From Halictus rubicundus (taxonomy: Eukaryota; Arthropoda; Insecta; Hymenoptera; Halictidae), in contig NC_135156.1 in NCBI RefSeq assembly GCF_050948215.1, forward strand, positions 17,965,257 through 18,029,256: a stretch of DNA of 64,000 nucleotides, given 5' to 3'. Under the pieces are notes generated by a model. That model saw only the letters and a list, made by a program, of their open reading frames with translations, did not search any database and had not been told where the DNA came from. The translations under genes and the position numbers were made by a program. Of this stretch, positions 20,879 through 31,880 are shown piece by piece (position 1 is the stretch's first letter; every line of letters starts with the position of its first letter).

Positions 20879-21762
20879 AAGGAGGTTTGGAACGTTTTTG
20901 TCTTTCAAGAACGTTCAACGCGTTCGAAGTCCACGGATAACAAATTAATTGACAGGAATTGGGTTAAAAAATTTGGTTCTCCTATCGAGAGCCTTGTTGA
21001 TAGCAGAACGAAACGAGTCTGGTTAAACGGTATTAACTGCACACGACCCTCCTCCGATTCGAATCGAGTCGCTTCGTTGGTTGATTATAGCGTTAAATCG
21101 TTACGGAGCTAAGTAACCTTGATGAAGATCCAGTGGGAAGGTACGGTGGTTGCTTCGTGCCGGCTGTGTCTCGTATTAAAACGCGTTTAGGGTCGCCGGC
21201 GCGTCTGACAGTCTCGAGGATCCCCGCGGCACAGAGGAGGGCGAGGAAAGGTGTTGATTCGACTCGTTCCAGTCGAATCGTGGAATAGCAATAATTCAGC
21301 CCCTGTCCATTAGGTTGAAAGGAGCCATTAGATCCCTGGAGCACCCTCGATCCCGAGGAACAGTATTTCTTGGATCGATTCACGATCACTGGGAGCCGGC
21401 AGCTGTAAAGAGACCTTAATTCGTGCGTTGCATCTCGTGACTAAACTGGTCTCTCCTGGCTTGGCTCGGTTTCTCTCCCGTCCCCTCCCCTCTGACCACC
21501 GCGATCTACCCTCTATTAATCTCCAGCAATCGCGCGGATTAAGAGGATTCTACGCCGGATTACCAGTCGTTACATGAATCACCCGGTATGCCTAATAAAC
21601 GAATCGAAACCGGCTCTAAACGGAGTTGCGTATTGCGTGTCACGAACTGACCGAACGTCCGTTTGCATCCCCTCGCGTAATCGCAGCTAAACGAGGGTGC
21701 ATTCTGAGTGGTTCGCGGGTACGTGACCATTTCGCAATGACGCGATCCAGACACGCTACGCT
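20879..21762. other. Flank with no gene recognised
   Basis: Unique-looking DNA leading into the 188-bp array. No gene or further repeat recognised. Confidence 0.5.
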
Positions 21763-23400
21763 CAACTCGGCGCACTGCAAACTTTGCGAATTTATTTCGC
21801 GGGAACCATAAGCTGGGCCAAGATAGCATTTTGCATACATATTTTGGCATACTAGAAGAAATGCTCAGAATTTTTGCAAGCACTTCGATTACAGATTGAT
21901 AGAGTCATGGTTGAGATTGTGGACATCCCTCTCGCCATTGCCAGCACGATCGATTCAGCACACTCTGATCTTCGCGAATTTATTTCGCGGGAACCATAAG
22001 CTGGGCCAAGATAGCATTTTGCATACATATTTTGGCATACTAGAAGAAATGCTCAGAATTTTTGCAAGCATTTCGATCACAGATTGACAGAGTTATGGTT
22101 GAGAATGTGGACCGCCCTCTCGCCACTGCTGGCACGATCGATTCAGAGCACTGTGATCTTTGGGAATTTATTTCGGGGGAACCATAAGCTGGACCAAGAT
22201 AGCATTTTGCATACATATTTTGGCACATTAGAAGAAATGCTCAGAATTTTCGCAAGCATTTCCATCACAAATTGACAGAGTTATGGTTGAGAATGTGGAC
22301 CGCCCTCTCGCCACTGCTGGCACGATCGATTCAGAGCACTGTGATCTTTGGGAATTTATTTCGGGGGAACCATAAGCTGGACCAAGATAGCATTTTGCAT
22401 ACATATTTTGGCACATTAGAAGAAATGCTCAGAATTTTCGCAAGCATTTCCATCACAAATTGACAGAGTTATGGTTGAGAATGTGGACCGCCCTCTCGCC
22501 ACTGCTAGCACGATCGATTCAGCGCACTGTGATCTTTGCGAATTTATTTCGGGAGAACCATAAGCTGGGCCAAGATAGCATTTTGCATACATATTTTGGC
22601 ATATTAGAAGAAATGCTCAGAATTTTCGCAAGCATTTCGATCACAGATTGACAGAGTTATGGTTGAGAATGTGGACCGCCCTCTCGCCACTGCTAGCACG
22701 ATCGATTCAGCGCACTGTGATCTTTGCGAATTTATTTCGGGAGAACCATAAGCTGGGCAAAGATAGCATTTTGCATACATATTTTGGCATATTAGAAGAA
22801 ATGCTCAGAATTTTCGCAAGCATTTCGATCACAGATTGACAGAGTTATGGTTGAGAATGTGGACCGCCCTCTTGCCACTGCTAGAACGATCGATTCAGCG
22901 CACTGTGATCTTTGCGAATTTATTTCGGGAGAACCATAAGCTGGGCGAAGATAGCATTTTCCATACATATTTTGGCACATTAGAAGAAATGCTCAGAATT
23001 TTCGCAAGCATTTCCATCACAAATTGACAGAGTTATGGTTGGGATAGTGGACCGCCCTCTCGCCACTGCTAGCACGATCGATTGAACACACTGTGATCTT
23101 TGCGAATTTATTTCGCGGGAATCATGAGTTTGGCGAGCACAGTATTTTGCATACGTATTTTGGCATATTAGAAGAAATGCTCAGAATTTTCGCAAGCATT
23201 TCGATCACAGATTATCAGAGTTATGGTCGAAAATGTCCACCGCCCTCGCTCCACTGCTAGCACGATCGATTCAGCACACTGTGATCTTTGCGAATTTATT
23301 TCGCGCGAACCATAAGCTTGGCGACTACGGTATTTCGCATAACTATTTTGGTGTGTTTAGTATTGTACTCTGAATTTTTGCAAGCAACCCTATAGCGTCC
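21763..23400 (+). repeat. 188-bp satellite-like tandem array, about nine units
   Basis: The mark AATTTATTTCG starts at 21789, 21977, 22165, 22353, 22541, 22729, 22917, 23105 and 23293: every interval is exactly 188 bp. Shared blocks include ACCATAAGCTGG, CATACATATTTTGGCA, AGAAGAAATGCTCAGAATTT and CACGATCGATTCAG. Central units are most alike (22165/22353, 22541/22729), while edge units are most diverged, as expected from unequal exchange. Each unit has an open frame of about 63 codons, but 188 is not a multiple of three and the frame starts only at TTG, so it is not evidence of coding. Confidence 0.97.
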
Positions 23401-25061
23401 CACTCGCGCCCGCTTCGTTTCTAACCCGAAATTCTTTGACTCGAGCAAAGTCGGTCGCCCGGGTTCATTAAAGGGGTTAGGTTTCTAATTAGAATGATAC
23501 GAATGCAAACTGTTCCTCCGGCCACGCGGCTACTAGATAAGGTTATTATTTAGGATAACACGTGAACACGAAACCCGCATTTCCGTGAGCAGATAACTCG
23601 AAATTAAGCCCGGCTTTCCAGGTGCTTTGCGTTGTTCAGTTACTCGAACAACGTTATTGCGATTCCTTAATTGAACTGGGACACACGAAGCTGCTGTGTG
23701 TGTGTGTGTCTGTTCGAGTATAAAAACTATGTTGTAAGCCGACGTACTCCTTTAACACTTGTACACTGTTCAGCGAACTGGGACATTTCTATTTCGAGCA
23801 TCAAATTCGATCACGGTTAACATTTGCGTGCGTTACGCAAACTGTTGACCTTCAATTGTTTCGTATGTCCCAACAAGAGAGGCGACAGGATTCGGTTTTC
23901 GTTAAACAAACTTCAAATTCATTTGACAGCACGAGTGTTAGGCCGGCGTCGACATATTTACAATAATTATATGTATATTTAATGGAAGTGCGATTTTAAA
24001 CGCGTCGTTGCGCCGCTAAAAGACCTGGGAATTTCAATCGACTTTCACCATTCGCGATGATAGTGATTTCCGAATTTCTTTGAATTCCAGAGTTGGCAAC
24101 CGAACTGTCGAGGGAAGCTGCGGAGATGAGCCGAGCGAATTGACCACTCGGCCGAATGCTCGCAGCTTTCCTCCTAATTCGATCGGTACGGCGATTATGG
24201 CGATTACGTCGATTACAGCGATTAGTTTAGCGAGAGCGGGGCACGGGGTCCGGTTACACCGGTGCCCTCCGTGCAAGATGACGAAGATTCCAGGTTCCGT
24301 CGAGGTATGGTATGCACTTTGTGTTCACGGGGGAACGATTACAAGCGGAGTACAAGCCGGCGCGGCCGCCGTCACGCCGTTAATTCGATTAATTGCGCGT
24401 TTAGGTGCGTGGCGCGCGCGAGCCGAGCCGAGCCTCTGCAGTATGCCCTCGGTTCATGTTTCATCGGGGTCCACTGGCTGGCGAGGATCGCGCGCCGACG
24501 CAGGTGAAACCGAAAATTGCTCGTTCGCTCGTCAAACCTATGCTCACCGGTGCCATTGTTTCGGTCGCGTTAACGCTCTCCTGTTCGCCATTTTCCCTTA
24601 CCCCAGCGGAAAACTGCTCGCCGAATTGTACCTTTGGTACCGACAATTTTTTCAGAGATCTTTTCAAGTCGATAATCAACAATAATCATTCTCAGTTGAG
24701 AAACATTCTTTTCGTCACCGAAACCACCATAGATTCGAAAATTGAGGCTACAACGAAAAATTTCATCCGTGTCTGAAGGAGAGACCTTTCCCGCCAAAGT
24801 TGCAACAGTAGAATTCACACCATGAGGGCTTCACGTGAACATATTTGTTCCTCACGTTTGTTCCATAAAACAGTGAACAAAATCGTACTTCAATTTTCAC
24901 GGAGCCGTTGCAAAGAAGGGGATTCAATCTTCAAGTCTACGGCAGTTTCATTTACGAGAAAAATTTTTAAAAGTTTTTAGCGACGCTTGAATTTGCTGCA
25001 TTTCTTGGGAAAAATCTCCCACCTCATGCTACGTCATGTAAAAATATTTTGGAGGAAAATT
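23401..25061. other. Flank with no gene recognised
   Basis: A short TG run lies at 23697-23711. The open frame 24080-24685 (201 codons) has no recognisable domain, no ATG context support and overlaps competing frames. Composition is mixed. Confidence 0.5.
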
Positions 25062-27890
25062 AACACTCCGTTGCGAAAGTAGAGGCTTCAAGCTTTAAAA
25101 ATAAGTCAGGGCTCAAGGGTGTACTGTTTGTTTTCACGAAATGGTCACAATTTAACACTGGAAGTACCATGGTCAAAATAACCGGTTCTCTATTTGACAA
25201 TTATTGAAATTATTACAATTATTGTAATGTGAATTCAATCTTCTCCCTCCCATAAGACGTTCCAATTTTCCATGTCTTGTGTTTGGTAAGTTAAGTATAG
25301 AATGTCACCAATTTTTGGAGAATGTGATCGGAAGTCCGGTTCCGTATGGACCGGTATAGTCTTCTGTATTTTATAGCAACGAGCCACGGTGCGCAAAGGT
25401 GCGCTAGTGCGCTTGAGTGTGCGCAAAAATCAGCACTCCGTTGCAAAAGTAGAGGCTTCAAGCTTTACAAATAAGTCAGGGCTCAAGGGTGTACTGTTTG
25501 TTTCTACAAAATGGTCACAATTTAATACTGGAACTACCGCAATTATTGAAATTATTACAATTATTGTAATCGTACAAAGTTTAAGTAAATTCAATCTTCT
25601 CCCTCCCATAAGACGTTCCAATTTTCCATGTCTTGTGTTTGGTAAGTTAAGTGTAGAATGTCACCAATTTTTGGAGAATGTGGTGGGAAGACGGGTTCCG
25701 TATGGACAGGTATACTCTGCTGTATTTTCTAGAAACGGGCGACAGTGCGCAAAGGTGCGCAAGTGTGCGCAAAAATCAGCACACCGTTGCAAAAGTAGAG
25801 GCTTGAAGCTTTAAAAAGAAGAAATGGTGACACTTTAACACTGAACCATGGTCGAAATGACCGGTTCTCTATTTGGCAATTATTGAAATTATTACAATTA
25901 TTGTAATCGTACAAAGTTTAAGTAAATTCAATCTTCTCCCTCCCATAAGACGTTCCAATTTTCCATGTCTTGTGTTTGGTAAGCTAAGTGTAGAATGTCA
26001 CCAATTTTTGGAGAATGTGATGGGAAGACGGGTTCCGTATGGACAGGTATAGTCTGCTGTATTTTCTAGAAACGGGCGACAGTGCGCAAAGGTGCGCAAG
26101 TGTGCGCAAAAATCAGCACTCCGTTGCAAAAGTAGAGGCTTGAAGCTTTAAAAAGAAGTCTTTAAAAAGAAGAAATGGTCACAATTTAACACTGAACCAT
26201 GGTCGAAATGACCGGTTCTCTATTTGGCAATTATTGAAATTATTACCATTATTGTAATCGTACAAAGTTTAAGTAAATTCAATCTTCTCCCTCCCATAAG
26301 ACGTTCCAATTTTCCATGTCTTGTGTTTGGTAAGCTAAGTGTAGAATGTCACCAATTTTTGGAGAATGTGATGGGAAGACGGGTTCCGTATGGACAGGTA
26401 TAGTCTGCTGTATTTTCTAGAAACGGGCGACAGTGCGCAAAGGTGCGCAAGTGTGCGCAAAAATCAGCACTCCGTTGCAAAAGTAGAGGCTTGAAGCTTT
26501 AAAAAGAAGTCTTTAAAAAGAAGAAATGGTCACAATTTAACACTGAACCATGGTCGAAATGACCGGTTCTCTATTTGGCAATTATTGAAATTATTACCAT
26601 TATTGTAATCGTACAAAGTTTAAGTAAATTCAATCTTCTCCCTCCCATAAGACGTTCCAATTTTCCATGTCTTGTGTTTGGTAAGTTAAGTGTAGAATGT
26701 CACCAATTTTTGGAGAATGTGGTGGGAAGACGGGTTCCGTATGGACAGGTATACTCTGCTGTATTTTCTAGAAACGGGCGACAGTGCGCAAAGGTGCGCA
26801 AGTGTGCGCAAAAATCAGCACACCGTTGCAAAAGTAGAGGCTTGAAGCTTTAAAAAGAAGAAATGGTGACACTTTAACACTGAACCATGGTCGAAATGAC
26901 CGGTTCTCTATTTGGCAATTATTGAAATTATTACAATTATTGTAATCGTACAAAGTTTAAGTAAATTCAATCTTCTCCCTCCCATAAGACGTTCCAATTT
27001 TCCATGTCTTGTGTTTGGTAAGCTAAGTGTAGAATGTCACCAATTTTTGGAGAATGTGATGGGAAGACGGGTTCCGTATGGACAGGTATAGTCTGCTGTA
27101 TTTTCTAGAAACGGGCGACAGTGCGCAAAGGTGCGCAAGTGTGCGCAAAAATCAGCACTCCGTTGCAAAAGTAGAGGCTTGAAGCTTTAAAAAGAAGTCT
27201 TTAAAAAGAAGAAATGGTCACAATTTAACACTGAACCATGGTCGAAATGACCGGTTCTCTATTTGGCAATTATTGAAATTATTACCATTATTGTAATCGT
27301 ACAAAGTTTAAGTAAATTCAATCTTCTCCCTCCCATAAGACGTTCCAATTTTCCATGTCTTGTGTTTGGTAAGTTAAGTGTAGAATGTCACCAATTTTTG
27401 GAGAATGTGGTGGGAAGACGGGTTCCGTATGGACAGGTATAGTCTGCTGTATTTTCTAGAAACGGGCGACAGTGCGCAAAGGTGCGCAAGTGTGCGCAAA
27501 AATCAGCACTCCGTTGCAAAAGTAGAGGCTTGAAGCTTTAAAAAGAAGTCTTTAAAAAGAAGAAATGGTCACACTTTAACACTGAACCATGGTCGAAATG
27601 ACCGGTTCTCTATTTGGCAATTATTGAAATTATTACAATTATTGTAATCGTACAAAGTTTAAGTAAATTCAATCTTCTCCCTCCTATAAGACGTTCCAAT
27701 TTTTCATGTCTTGTGTTTGGTAAGTTAAGTGTAGAATGTCACAAATTTTTGGAGAATGTGTTGGGAAGTCCGGTTCCGTATAGACCGGTATACTCTGCTG
27801 TATTTTCTATAAACGGGCGACAGTGCGCAAAGGTGCGCAAGTGTGCGCAAGTGTGCGCAAGTGTGCGCGAAGGTGCGCGAAGGTGCGTGG
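25062..27890 (+). repeat. 351/337-bp tandem array with a 1039-bp higher-order repeat
   Basis: The mark CGTTCCAATTTTYCATGTCT starts at 25258, 25614, 25951, 26302, 26653, 26990, 27341 and 27692, giving intervals 356, 337, 351, 351, 337, 351, 351. The 14-bp difference is a duplicated TCTTTAAAAAGAAG. The order 337-351-351 is repeated twice, so the unit of recent duplication is about 1039 bp. Each unit contains CCATGGTCGAAATGACCGGT, related to family E elements, and GTGCGCAA repeats. At the right edge (27829-27888) the GTGCGCAA motif is expanded. Open frames inside recur with the units and are not genes. Confidence 0.97.
27829..27888 (+). repeat. GTGCGCAA-type short tandem repeat
   Basis: Six or more GTGCGCAAG/GTGCGCGAAG units at the right boundary of the 351-bp array. 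Two or three such units occur in each upstream repeat. Confidence 0.9.
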
Positions 27891-28926
27891 CGTTGGGTCG
27901 ATGGTCTCGCGGGGAGGAACACGTGAATCCGTCACGCGACCTTCCTTCGTTCCTTTCTTCGTTCGCCGGTGTTTCATTCATACGTGGCCGGGGAGAGGCG
28001 TGCAACGAGCCTCGTACACAGTATAGGAGAGACGGCCGGTTACGTGTGCAGTGTACACGACCGAGACCGAGTAACGCTCCTTGTCGGCACATGCGCTCGT
28101 TGCGCTGGTTACGGCGTACTTAGGAGAGGCCCGGACTCAATGAACTGCCGACTGGTTCAGGGTAGCGAGCAAGTGCGCACCGCGAGAGTCTAACAAACCG
28201 GCCTGCCTTCGATGTTCGCGTTTCTTTCTCTGTGTGCCGACCGCGGCCGAACGTGTGTGTGCGTGCGTGCGTACGAGCGAGCGAGCATCATGCCAGCAAC
28301 CACGGCAAAAAGGTTCTCTCGCACGCTATGATTGGTAGTTTGCGGTGATCCGCCACGGTTCTCCGCAAGACCAGCGATTTACCCGCTTCTAACACTTTAT
28401 CGGTTCGTTAATCCTCCCGATCGATGATCGGCTCTCCCGATCGATCGCGGCGGGGATGCGCGGACCGCGGATAACCGGTGATTTCCTTAATTCACCGCCA
28501 GCCTTTCTTCTTTCCTTCTCCTTCTTCTTCTTCTTCTTCTTCTTCTTCCGACGTGGTGTCCATCTGCTTGTTTATTCCGGGTCCCAGGCACTGCTTAATT
28601 TCTGTTTGATTGCAGCATCTGCCGCCACGATCGACTCGGGAACAGGGGAACCGAGCGATTCCGGATCGTTAAGGGGTTGCCACCGGCCCGCGTTGTCTTC
28701 AAATGCGGCTCTAACTATATCAAAATCTCATGCACCACCTCGCGCAGGATGACCACCGTTCGCGACCGCAAGAGATATTGTCTTACCTGAACAGTTTATC
28801 CTGTTAATAGGATTTTCAATCATTCTACTGTACACAACGGAAGCTTCAAAATCTTCTTTCACATTACGCTGTCGACGGTGAGTTGTTGGTTTATGATTGA
28901 AATTTCTGTTCCCGTTGATAGATCTA
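27891..28926. other. CpG-rich flank with CTT repeat, no gene recognised
   Basis: 27890-28450 is GC-rich with TGTGTGCGTGCGTGCG at about 28253-28270; it looks like promoter-type DNA but has no identifiable gene. A CTT tract lies at 28520-28548. Confidence 0.45.
28520..28548 (+). repeat. (CTT)n microsatellite
   Basis: Nine to ten CTT trinucleotides. Shorter CTT runs occur at 3364-3381 and 36110-36135. Confidence 0.92.
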
Positions 28927-29175
28927 TTAACCCTTTGCACTCGAAGCCATTTTAACTCCAAAACGAAACATTTCTTCCGACCTAGAATATTTCCCTTCTA
29001 TAGATTTTTTGTTCAGGTTACACGTACAAAAATGGTGCAATTTACTCTCACAGTACTGAAGTGTTTAGTAATTGATTAAATACAAACAGATTTAATAAAG
29101 TCAAATATATTTTGAGTAATGATACAGCAATTCTTAGTGGCGCCTTATAGTCGCCATTCCAGTTCTAAGGGTTAA
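28927..29175 (-). mobile_element. TTAA element, family A (diverged subfamily)
   Basis: TTAACCCTTTGCACTCGAAG to TTCCAGTTCTAAGGGTTAA, 249 bp. It shares internal marks TTTCTTCCGACCTAGAATAT with 34.7 and 48.7 kb. Its right TTAA (29172-29175) is shared with the next, unrelated element. Confidence 0.88.
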
Positions 29176-29426
29176 CCCTTAACGGGCCGGAAGTACTTCA
29201 TGTTTACTTCCCACCAGGTCCAAGCTAGTTTTCATACGAAGAGAAACTGTGGGCTCAACATTTTTATAGCAAGTATAGAAAGGAAAATGTTCACAGTTCA
29301 TTATGTAAATATGATAACAACAAGAGTGATCAAAATAATAAAATGATTTTTGCCGCCATATACGCGGCATTAGACCCAGTACGTAAAAGTGTCATGCCGC
29401 TCATATGACAGGAATTGGTCCGTTAA
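29172..29426. mobile_element. TTAA element, family G
   Basis: TTAACCCTTAACGGGCCGGA at the left and GGAATTGGTCCGTTAA at the right, 255 bp. A diverged relative with CACGGGCC / GGACGGTTAA ends lies at 56825. It abuts family A at a shared TTAA. Confidence 0.82.
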
Positions 29427-29541
29427 AAAATAACCGTGGGTGATAGACTTACGAAAATGATCACCGATAGACAAGTGTCGAGCTTAATAAATAAGCCACG
29501 CTGTTTCTGTCAATTGCGAGTGACGAGAATCCAGCTTACCA

Positions 29542-29704
29542 TTAACCCATTAACCAAATTGGACCAAATAACCAAATTAATTTAACCAAATTTTAGAATG
29601 AAAGAATTAAACTAAACTGTCAGGTGTACCAAATCTCTGGCGCCAAGTGGTGTACGTAAAATTCCAAAATCCCGAAATGGGTATCGCGGCAGCTAATGGG
29701 TTAA
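29542..29704. mobile_element. TTAA element, family H
   Basis: TTAACCCATTAACCAAATTG at the left and GCAGCTAATGGGTTAA at the right, 163 bp, intact TTAA on both sides. A partial inverse copy lies inside the intron 1 element at 34786-34881. Confidence 0.88.
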
Positions 29705-31880
29705 TCCCAAATTTAAACAACCTACGGAAGAACAATGTTTTACACACCGGATAAAATCGTAATGGAGTCTCTGTTTGTAGGATGCGCGAAGGTGAAATTC
29801 ACCGATGGTCGTACACTTTGCGCTCCGGTGGAAAGAATCGAGGACGCATCGATCGTTCGAGGGCGCCCAGTGCAAGTGCGATCGAGGATCGAGAGCCGGT
29901 CGAGTGCGTGAAGCGGGCAGAAGGAGGGAAAAGGATGAAAAAGGAGGAACTAGTGGCAACGCGCGGTGGTAGAAGCGGGGCCGGAAGTGGTTCCATCTGG
30001 CTCCCCCGTTGGTCTGACCTGTTGAACCACCTCGTGACCGGAAGTATGCCATACACCTACGGGCACCATGCTCGTCCCCCGTCCCTGCGGTGCACGCCAC
30101 GAAAACAACAAAGGCTTCTTTCTGCCCCTTGCCCGTGACACCTTATCACGCTCCTTGTCGGCCTGTTTACTTGATTACACGGCCATGATTTTCCCCTTCT
30201 TCGGGGGACCCTCTTCCTTTGTCCTCTATCCTTGAAAACCTCATCGATCCTCCGCCCCGTCAACGGGGCCATCGATTCGACATCACCATAAAACTCGAAC
30301 CAGTCGAATTCGATCATTTTTCTGGACCATGGTTTCTCTCTGCTCAATTTCGACTTTTCAAAACGTAGGAACGGTTCAAGAGTTCTAACAAATGCCGGCG
30401 AACAACGATTCAGACGAATCTCCGCCCACCTTCGAGATCGGTGAACCTCCTTGGAACTTGGATCGATCAGCAAAGAACTCGGAAGAGGACCGTGCTGGAA
30501 CAGGTCCGAGGAATATGATTATCCAAGATGGCGGTCGGAGACCGTCGAAACGGATTTACGAGGGCCGTCGCGACAAACACTTTGCGGGACCCAGTCTGCG
30601 AAAGCAAAATAAAGGGTAGGGAAGAATGCGATTCGCGCCGGGGAACAATGGGGGATGTCGATGCGTGCCCGAGACAGGTCCGGGGCATTATGCTCGCGGC
30701 ACAATGGCTCGCGAGGAGCAGTATGCGCTGTTCGGTAATCTGTCGCCCCGCGAGTACTTATGCGTTTTTGTTGCAGAAGGGGTCAGCGACGAGGGGTGGC
30801 CGAGCGTTTCGCACCCATCGTGTTTTCGCAACGAGTGACGTCAGTGGGTTACGAGCTCGGTGAAAGAGGCCGGGAAGGGTGACGAGAGGAGCGTCCGGCT
30901 GCTGGGGGTCTGCGTGTTCGCGGCCCGATCGTTTTTGTCATCGATGACGAATCAATGATTCACTGCCGAGGAGTCTTCGGCGATCTCCGAGACAACGGTA
31001 AACCCAGTTGTCTTCTTCCTCTAACAGGAGGCAGAGACTCTCTCCTGGCAAAGCTCTACCGAGCTCTTCAGGGTCTCCATCTCAAGTCCTTGCAAGGTGA
31101 TTGCAAAAGGGGTCCTCGGCAGCCACGGTCAATACCGGGACTCGAGTCTTTGAACGAGGTCTCAGCCACCGGATCTGCCTGCGATTTCCTGGTGAATCAG
31201 GGTGCGCGCGAGCAACCCCGTCGGCGTAATCAAATTATCGAGCGTGGCCGAGGAGGATCTGTTCCCGGACCCGGTCGAATCAGGTTCCGGTGTGTAACCC
31301 GTCCGCCGACACCGTGGAGTATCGCGGCGCGCGTAAGAAGAGCGTAATACGCTTAAAAAGAAGGGTATGACGTCACGAGGAGGTGGCACGCCGCGACGCG
31401 GCTCGGCGCGTGCCGTCGGATGGGGTACGCGAGTTTATCGTGGCCCGTGGAACAGAGACAAGAGACAAGCGGGGGGGGGAGGTGTAACCGGTGCAACCTC
31501 CGGGGGAGGGAGGGAGGAAGCAGAAAAGCTGAGACGATGAAGAGAGAGAGAGAGAGAGAGAGAGAGGGGAAGGCTAGAGAGGAGAGAAAGAGTGCGAGAG
31601 AGAGAGTAAGGAAGAAGACAGGCGCCCCGAGGAGTCTACGACAGGCGAGCACGCAGGCAAGAAGTCCGCACGAGTGGCTGGGGTGTCGTACAGGGGCTAC
31701 GGTGGTGGGGGTGGGCGCGTGCAGCCGGCCTGCAGCTGCCTCTTTCCCCTACCCCCGTTCCCTCGTGTCCCCCGCCGCCGAACGGACCCCCGTGCCCCTC
31801 CAAGCGCTGGTCACGTCGCGAGCCACCGGCGCAGCCGCTACCCACCACCCCTCTTGGTTCGGCAACCCCTCTCATCGGGG
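29705..31880. other. Upstream flank of the Delta promoter, no gene recognised
   Basis: CpG-rich, mainly unique DNA with overlapping short open frames. A GA tract lies at 31541-31566. Composition rises in GC towards the Delta leader, so upstream regulatory DNA is likely. No gene recognised. Confidence 0.5.
31541..31566 (+). repeat. (AG)13 microsatellite
   Basis: Uninterrupted AG dinucleotides about 2.5 kb upstream of the Delta start codon. Confidence 0.95.

Noticed and set aside
21896..23027. Repeated 63-codon open frames at 188-bp spacing
   Set aside because: They begin only with TTG, overlap by one stop codon and recur because the DNA unit recurs; 188 is not a multiple of three, so no repeat protein can be encoded.
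24080..24685. 201-codon open frame
   Set aside because: No domain, competing frames on both strands and no splice or start context that favours it.
21763..27890. CRISPR-like or rRNA-spacer interpretation of the arrays
   Set aside because: Units are long, contiguous and without unique spacers, in a eukaryotic context; no rRNA sequence is nearby.
25389..28123. Recurrent 90-170-codon open frames in the 351-bp array
   Set aside because: Identical frames repeat with the satellite units and have no domains; the last one simply reads out into GC-rich flank.
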